37,857 bases of DNA from Isoetes engelmannii (lineage: Eukaryota > Streptophyta > Lycopodiopsida > Isoetales > Isoetaceae): contig JAANSK020188877.1 of assembly GCA_011763485.2 (NCBI GenBank), forward strand, positions 1 to 37,857, read 5' to 3'. Numbering within the stretch: the first letter of the stretch is position 1; every line of letters begins with the position of its first letter. Both the position numbers and the translations under genes were made by a program. This document shows positions 34,948-37,857 of this stretch, in pieces. The notes below the pieces were generated by a model. It was not told the DNA's origin, did not search any database, and worked only from the letters and a program-made list of their open reading frames with translations.

Positions 34948-36178
34948 TCTTTACAGATAGAAGCTTTTGTTAAAATGATAATAGCTCGTCATTTCCGCCA
35001 GTAGATACTAAGCCTAGTTGGTATCTACCTGAATTCAAGAAAGAAGAAAGCAATGAGGATAAGAGATACGTGCATGGTATAAGTTTAGGCAACTGCAAGC
35101 CACTGCCTATTTCATACTCAGAATCAAAAGCCACTAAACCCAGGCTCCAAAGATATCCAAGACACTTGAGATAAAGAAGAGAATTCAGGATCAAACAAAA
35201 CAGCTCACAGAGATCATGTTTCTTATCATTCAAGGAAAAGTCCATTCTTTCTTACTTCATCAATTTCTAGTTATTCATTCTAAGGTTTGGAAGATTCTAC
35301 TCAAGTTAGATTTTTAAGAAGATGTATTCGTTACAATGAGTCTTCTCTATGGGCTTAACACAGCCCTATTGGACTACTAGTATTTTCAAATTTCATACAG
35401 TGACTAGTTGCGTTACACACAAGAAAACTTACATATTTATGTTCATGATTGAGCAGACTTAGCACATTTATGGTTTTGCTAGCAAAAACAAATACTGGAG
35501 TTTCGGTTTTTGATCTTTATATGCCATCGCTAAGAAAAAGATTTTATGAAATGATCCGACCAGTTGAATTCATTAAGCTGTCTGTAAACTTCTGTTCTAG
35601 TAGTGTCTATGGAGCTCTAAGGATGTCTGTAGCTGAACGAGGTTGCCATATTTGCAGTTATTCTGTAGTAAAACAGTAGTGGGTTCAAAGGCAACATTGA
35701 TCGAACAAAGCCAGAAAACTGGCGAGTGAGTTTCTGTCGGTTTTACTCACCAAGTGTTGTGCTTGCTAATCCATCTCCGTCTGATTGGTTTGATAATGCA
35801 GCAAATGAGCTCTTTGTTTTTTCTGCAGCTGATCGATCATAGCTATGACGAAAACGAGACCTGCCGCCTCTACAGATCGCACGGCTCATCAGCTCCGGTG
35901 ATCAAATTTTTAGTCTGAATCAGCTTTGTAAAATAGGTGCAGAACTAATTGCACGTACTTGTTGGTAATGCGAAAGGGACGCACAGTCTCCTTAAGCGTT
36001 GATCGAGCACTTCGCGTTTCTCTTTCTTTTCTGGGATTCAGCTAAAACCTTCCTCGCATAACAACCGAAATTTCTAGAGCCTATTTGAACAGCAGAAAGC
36101 TTCTTTCCAGCTCGTAAGCTCAATTAGAGCCTTTCCAACTCTGTTCCGAAGCTCGATCCATGTGGGTAATGCTAAAGA
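34948..36178. other. Intergenic, shared upstream region of NRPD1 and a divergent ORF
   Basis: This lies between the NRPD1 start codon (34947, minus) and the plus-strand ATG at 36179. It should hold the NRPD1 promoter and 5' UTR. The frame at 35449 has no recognisable content, and no other gene is supported. Confidence 0.35.
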
Positions 36179-36388
36179 ATGGCAACAACAGCATCAGAAG
36201 CAAAAAGAAAAGGAAAGGGCAGGAAAAAAATAGTGCAGTCTTCTTCGGCATGTACTCTGTTTCCGGAAACGTACCATGCCTTTTTAAATCAATGGCTTAA
36301 CGAAGAGAGAGATCAGATATGGCAGAAATTGGAACCGAAAATGAAGAGCCCAAGCCCAAACACGAGGGAACCGGCGTTTCGGACATGA
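36179..36388 (+). CDS. Hypothetical 69-residue basic ORF
   Basis: ATG-initiated frame MATTASEAKRKGKGRKKIVQ, then ACTLFPETYHAFLNQWLNEE and RDQIWQKLEPKMKSPSP. The Lys/Arg-rich start and amphipathic middle look protein-like, and it could be the first exon of a divergent gene. I recognise no family and find no further exons before the window becomes repeat-like. Low confidence. Confidence 0.25.
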   Translation: MATTASEAKRKGKGRKKIVQSSSACTLFPETYHAFLNQWLNEERDQIWQKLEPKMKSPSPNTREPAFRT

Positions 36389-37045
36389 TGGGTTATTTGG
36401 TACGCCAAAGAAGAATATGGACGGACTTCTTCTAGGCCGTATGGACATAGCCTGGTTTAGGGTTTAAGCTAAGTAGGGTTTTAGCTGCAGGATTCATGCA
36501 TTCCGACAGCCCCCATCACTAAAACAGCCTCTGCTCCTTTGCAGAGGCTATCTTTTAATCCGATCATCGGATTCTGCCATAGTTTCTGCTCATTCCTTCA
36601 CCATTTTCTGTATCCTTTAATTATACCATCTTCTTGGATGGTTATGATTCTTACTTATAGATTTTTTTCCTCTTGCATGGTTATTTATGATTTTGATCTG
36701 CACTTAGCCTCCTCCTATACTAAAAATGTCTTGGCGTTGCTAATAATTAATGCATTGCCCTGCTTTTAGTTTTGGCTGCAATATCTATCAACAGAATGTT
36801 GCTCTTTTAATATATTAATACTATATCATATGAGCTGGTTGGTTCAATCAAATCAACCTTGAAATGAAACCAACACCTCTATTGTGTCAATTCACACACT
36901 CCACTATCAGTCATATTCATATTCAATTCTCTCACTATATTGTTTTGATGTAATTCCATTAGCTACATTCTAGTTTTTTGGGCATTGTGTGGTTACATTG
37001 TATTCCATGCGAAGAAATGTATAATGAGGTCTAGTTGATCACACC
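36389..37045. other. Intergenic, nothing recognised
   Basis: AT-rich, with no coding or RNA feature that I can support. Confidence 0.3.
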
Positions 37046-37081
37046 AGTTACCTTTTAACGTCTAGTTACCTTTTAACGTCT
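37046..37081. repeat. Perfect 18-bp tandem duplication
   Basis: AGTTACCTTTTAACGTCT occurs twice in direct succession (37046-37063 and 37064-37081). It lies immediately outside the LINE tail at 37091, so it may reflect events at the insertion site. Confidence 0.9.
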
Positions 37082-37090
37082 ACATATGTA

Positions 37091-37830
37091 GATGGATGGA
37101 TGAATGGTTGGTCGGTCACGCCACTAAGCAGCGTCCAATCGGACATGTGACGGCAAAACAAGGGACCGAAGTTCGAGAAGTACAAAACCAAAGAGGGACG
37201 AGGCCCTCATCTGAACACGGACATTTAAGCTTTATATTTGTTGACAGTTTTACGTTTGCACCAAAAATTGTATTTCACGAAGCTGGGCGCGAGGACTAAG
37301 AAAAACCCAGCCACTGATCCTGAGGCCAGCGGTCACAGATGATGGCAACACCTCCTCCTGTACACCGCCCATTTCTTTTGTAGTCGCGCCTTCCGCACAT
37401 TACAAAGCTCTGCTCTACGCTGAGTCAGCTGAACTGGCGTAAGATCCTCCTGCACTTAGAAGCTAGTGTTCCTAAGATGGCTGCCATGCTGAAGCACGTA
37501 AAGTCTGTCCTGCCGCGTTTGAAAACGAATCAAAATATGGCACGGTCAATCTGGCCTCTGAGCTCCAACCCTATGTGCTGTCTCAATCCCCGGGCGAGCG
37601 ATATGCATGGTGTCCGTGAAGAAGTGCACGGCCTCGTCGATGTCCATCCCCGAGCTTGGCTCGAGTACCCCCACTATCCGCAAATTCAATGCTCTCTCCT
37701 CGAAGAGCTCGTCAATCACCGGGACGCAAACTGGGTCTTGCGGTTGAGGACCACAATCCGAGGGAGATTGCTGGTTCAAGCCAAGGGGGGTTCACATCGA
37801 TGAACCTTACCAAACATGTGAGTGGTCGGG
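37091..37830 (-). mobile_element. LINE ORF1 remnant with GATG tail
   Basis: On the minus strand, the frame at 37779-37546 has EERALNLRIVGVLEPS, FFTDTMHIARPGIETAHRVG and then RPD. In other frames further on are PCHILIRFQTRQDRL and VQEDLTPVQL through ARLQKKWAVY. The order and motifs match the ORF1 at 26.5-27.0 kb and the L1 ORF1 fold. A 3' UTR follows, ending in the conserved core at 37128-37147 and a tail of CATC units on the minus strand (37091-37105). There is no ORF2. The frame is broken in at least two places, and the 5' end runs towards or past the window edge. Confidence 0.6.
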
Positions 37831-37857
37831 AGGGGGGTTTTTACTACATAATTCCGT

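Noticed and set aside
1-37857. tRNA and rRNA genes
   Set aside because: I looked for the tRNA T-arm signature and rRNA-like stretches and saw none. The only tRNA-related sequence is the primer-binding site at 22742. A tRNAscan run would be decisive.

Overview
The window is nuclear DNA of a land plant. The evidence is a 19-exon gene for the largest subunit of plant-specific RNA polymerase IV, an AUX1/LAX auxin importer, a plant bHLH factor, a GT37 xyloglucan-type fucosyltransferase fragment, short GT-AG introns, and many decayed LTR, LINE and Helitron remains. The polymerase keeps some ancestral residues that flowering-plant Pol IV has lost, which hints at a fern, lycophyte or other non-flowering lineage. 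That is a weak inference.

Layout. 1-80: 3' end of a LINE whose 3' UTR recurs inverted near the other end of the window. 738-2697: full-length but frameshifted AUX1/LAX gene (+). 3202-3693: small protein with a VPFxWEEIPGTPK motif (+). 4.0-6.3 kb: short tandem repeats and a Helitron-type end. 6.5-11.6 kb: old, strongly skewed repeat DNA with a gag-like fragment and two GAGAAA arrays. 12706-12859: a nearly perfect 154-nt hairpin, followed by a smaller one at 13225-13276. 13926-15135: intact three-exon bHLH gene (+). 16.55-19.36 kb: LTR retroelement remains with a gag region (-). 22.1-25.2 kb: Helitron end, an LTR with a tRNA-iMet primer site, and a fucosyltransferase pseudogene (-) split by a solo LTR of the same family. 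25.6-27.3 kb: LINE-like element with ORF1 but no ORF2 (+), then a second Helitron end. 27.68-27.87 kb: graded microsatellite. 28587-34947: NRPD1 (-), the main gene. 36179-36388: small divergent ORF (+). 37091-37800: second LINE ORF1 remnant (-).

Function. Pol IV starts the RNA-directed DNA methylation pathway that silences transposons like those filling this window; no operon-like link between the genes is implied. The host genes are unrelated. The features most worth testing are the hairpin locus upstream of the bHLH gene, the unusual active-site and zinc-site residues of the Pol IV subunit, and the ORF1-only LINE. Several host genes carry single-base frame breaks at or near short homopolymers, so either pseudogenisation or residual assembly indels must be considered.
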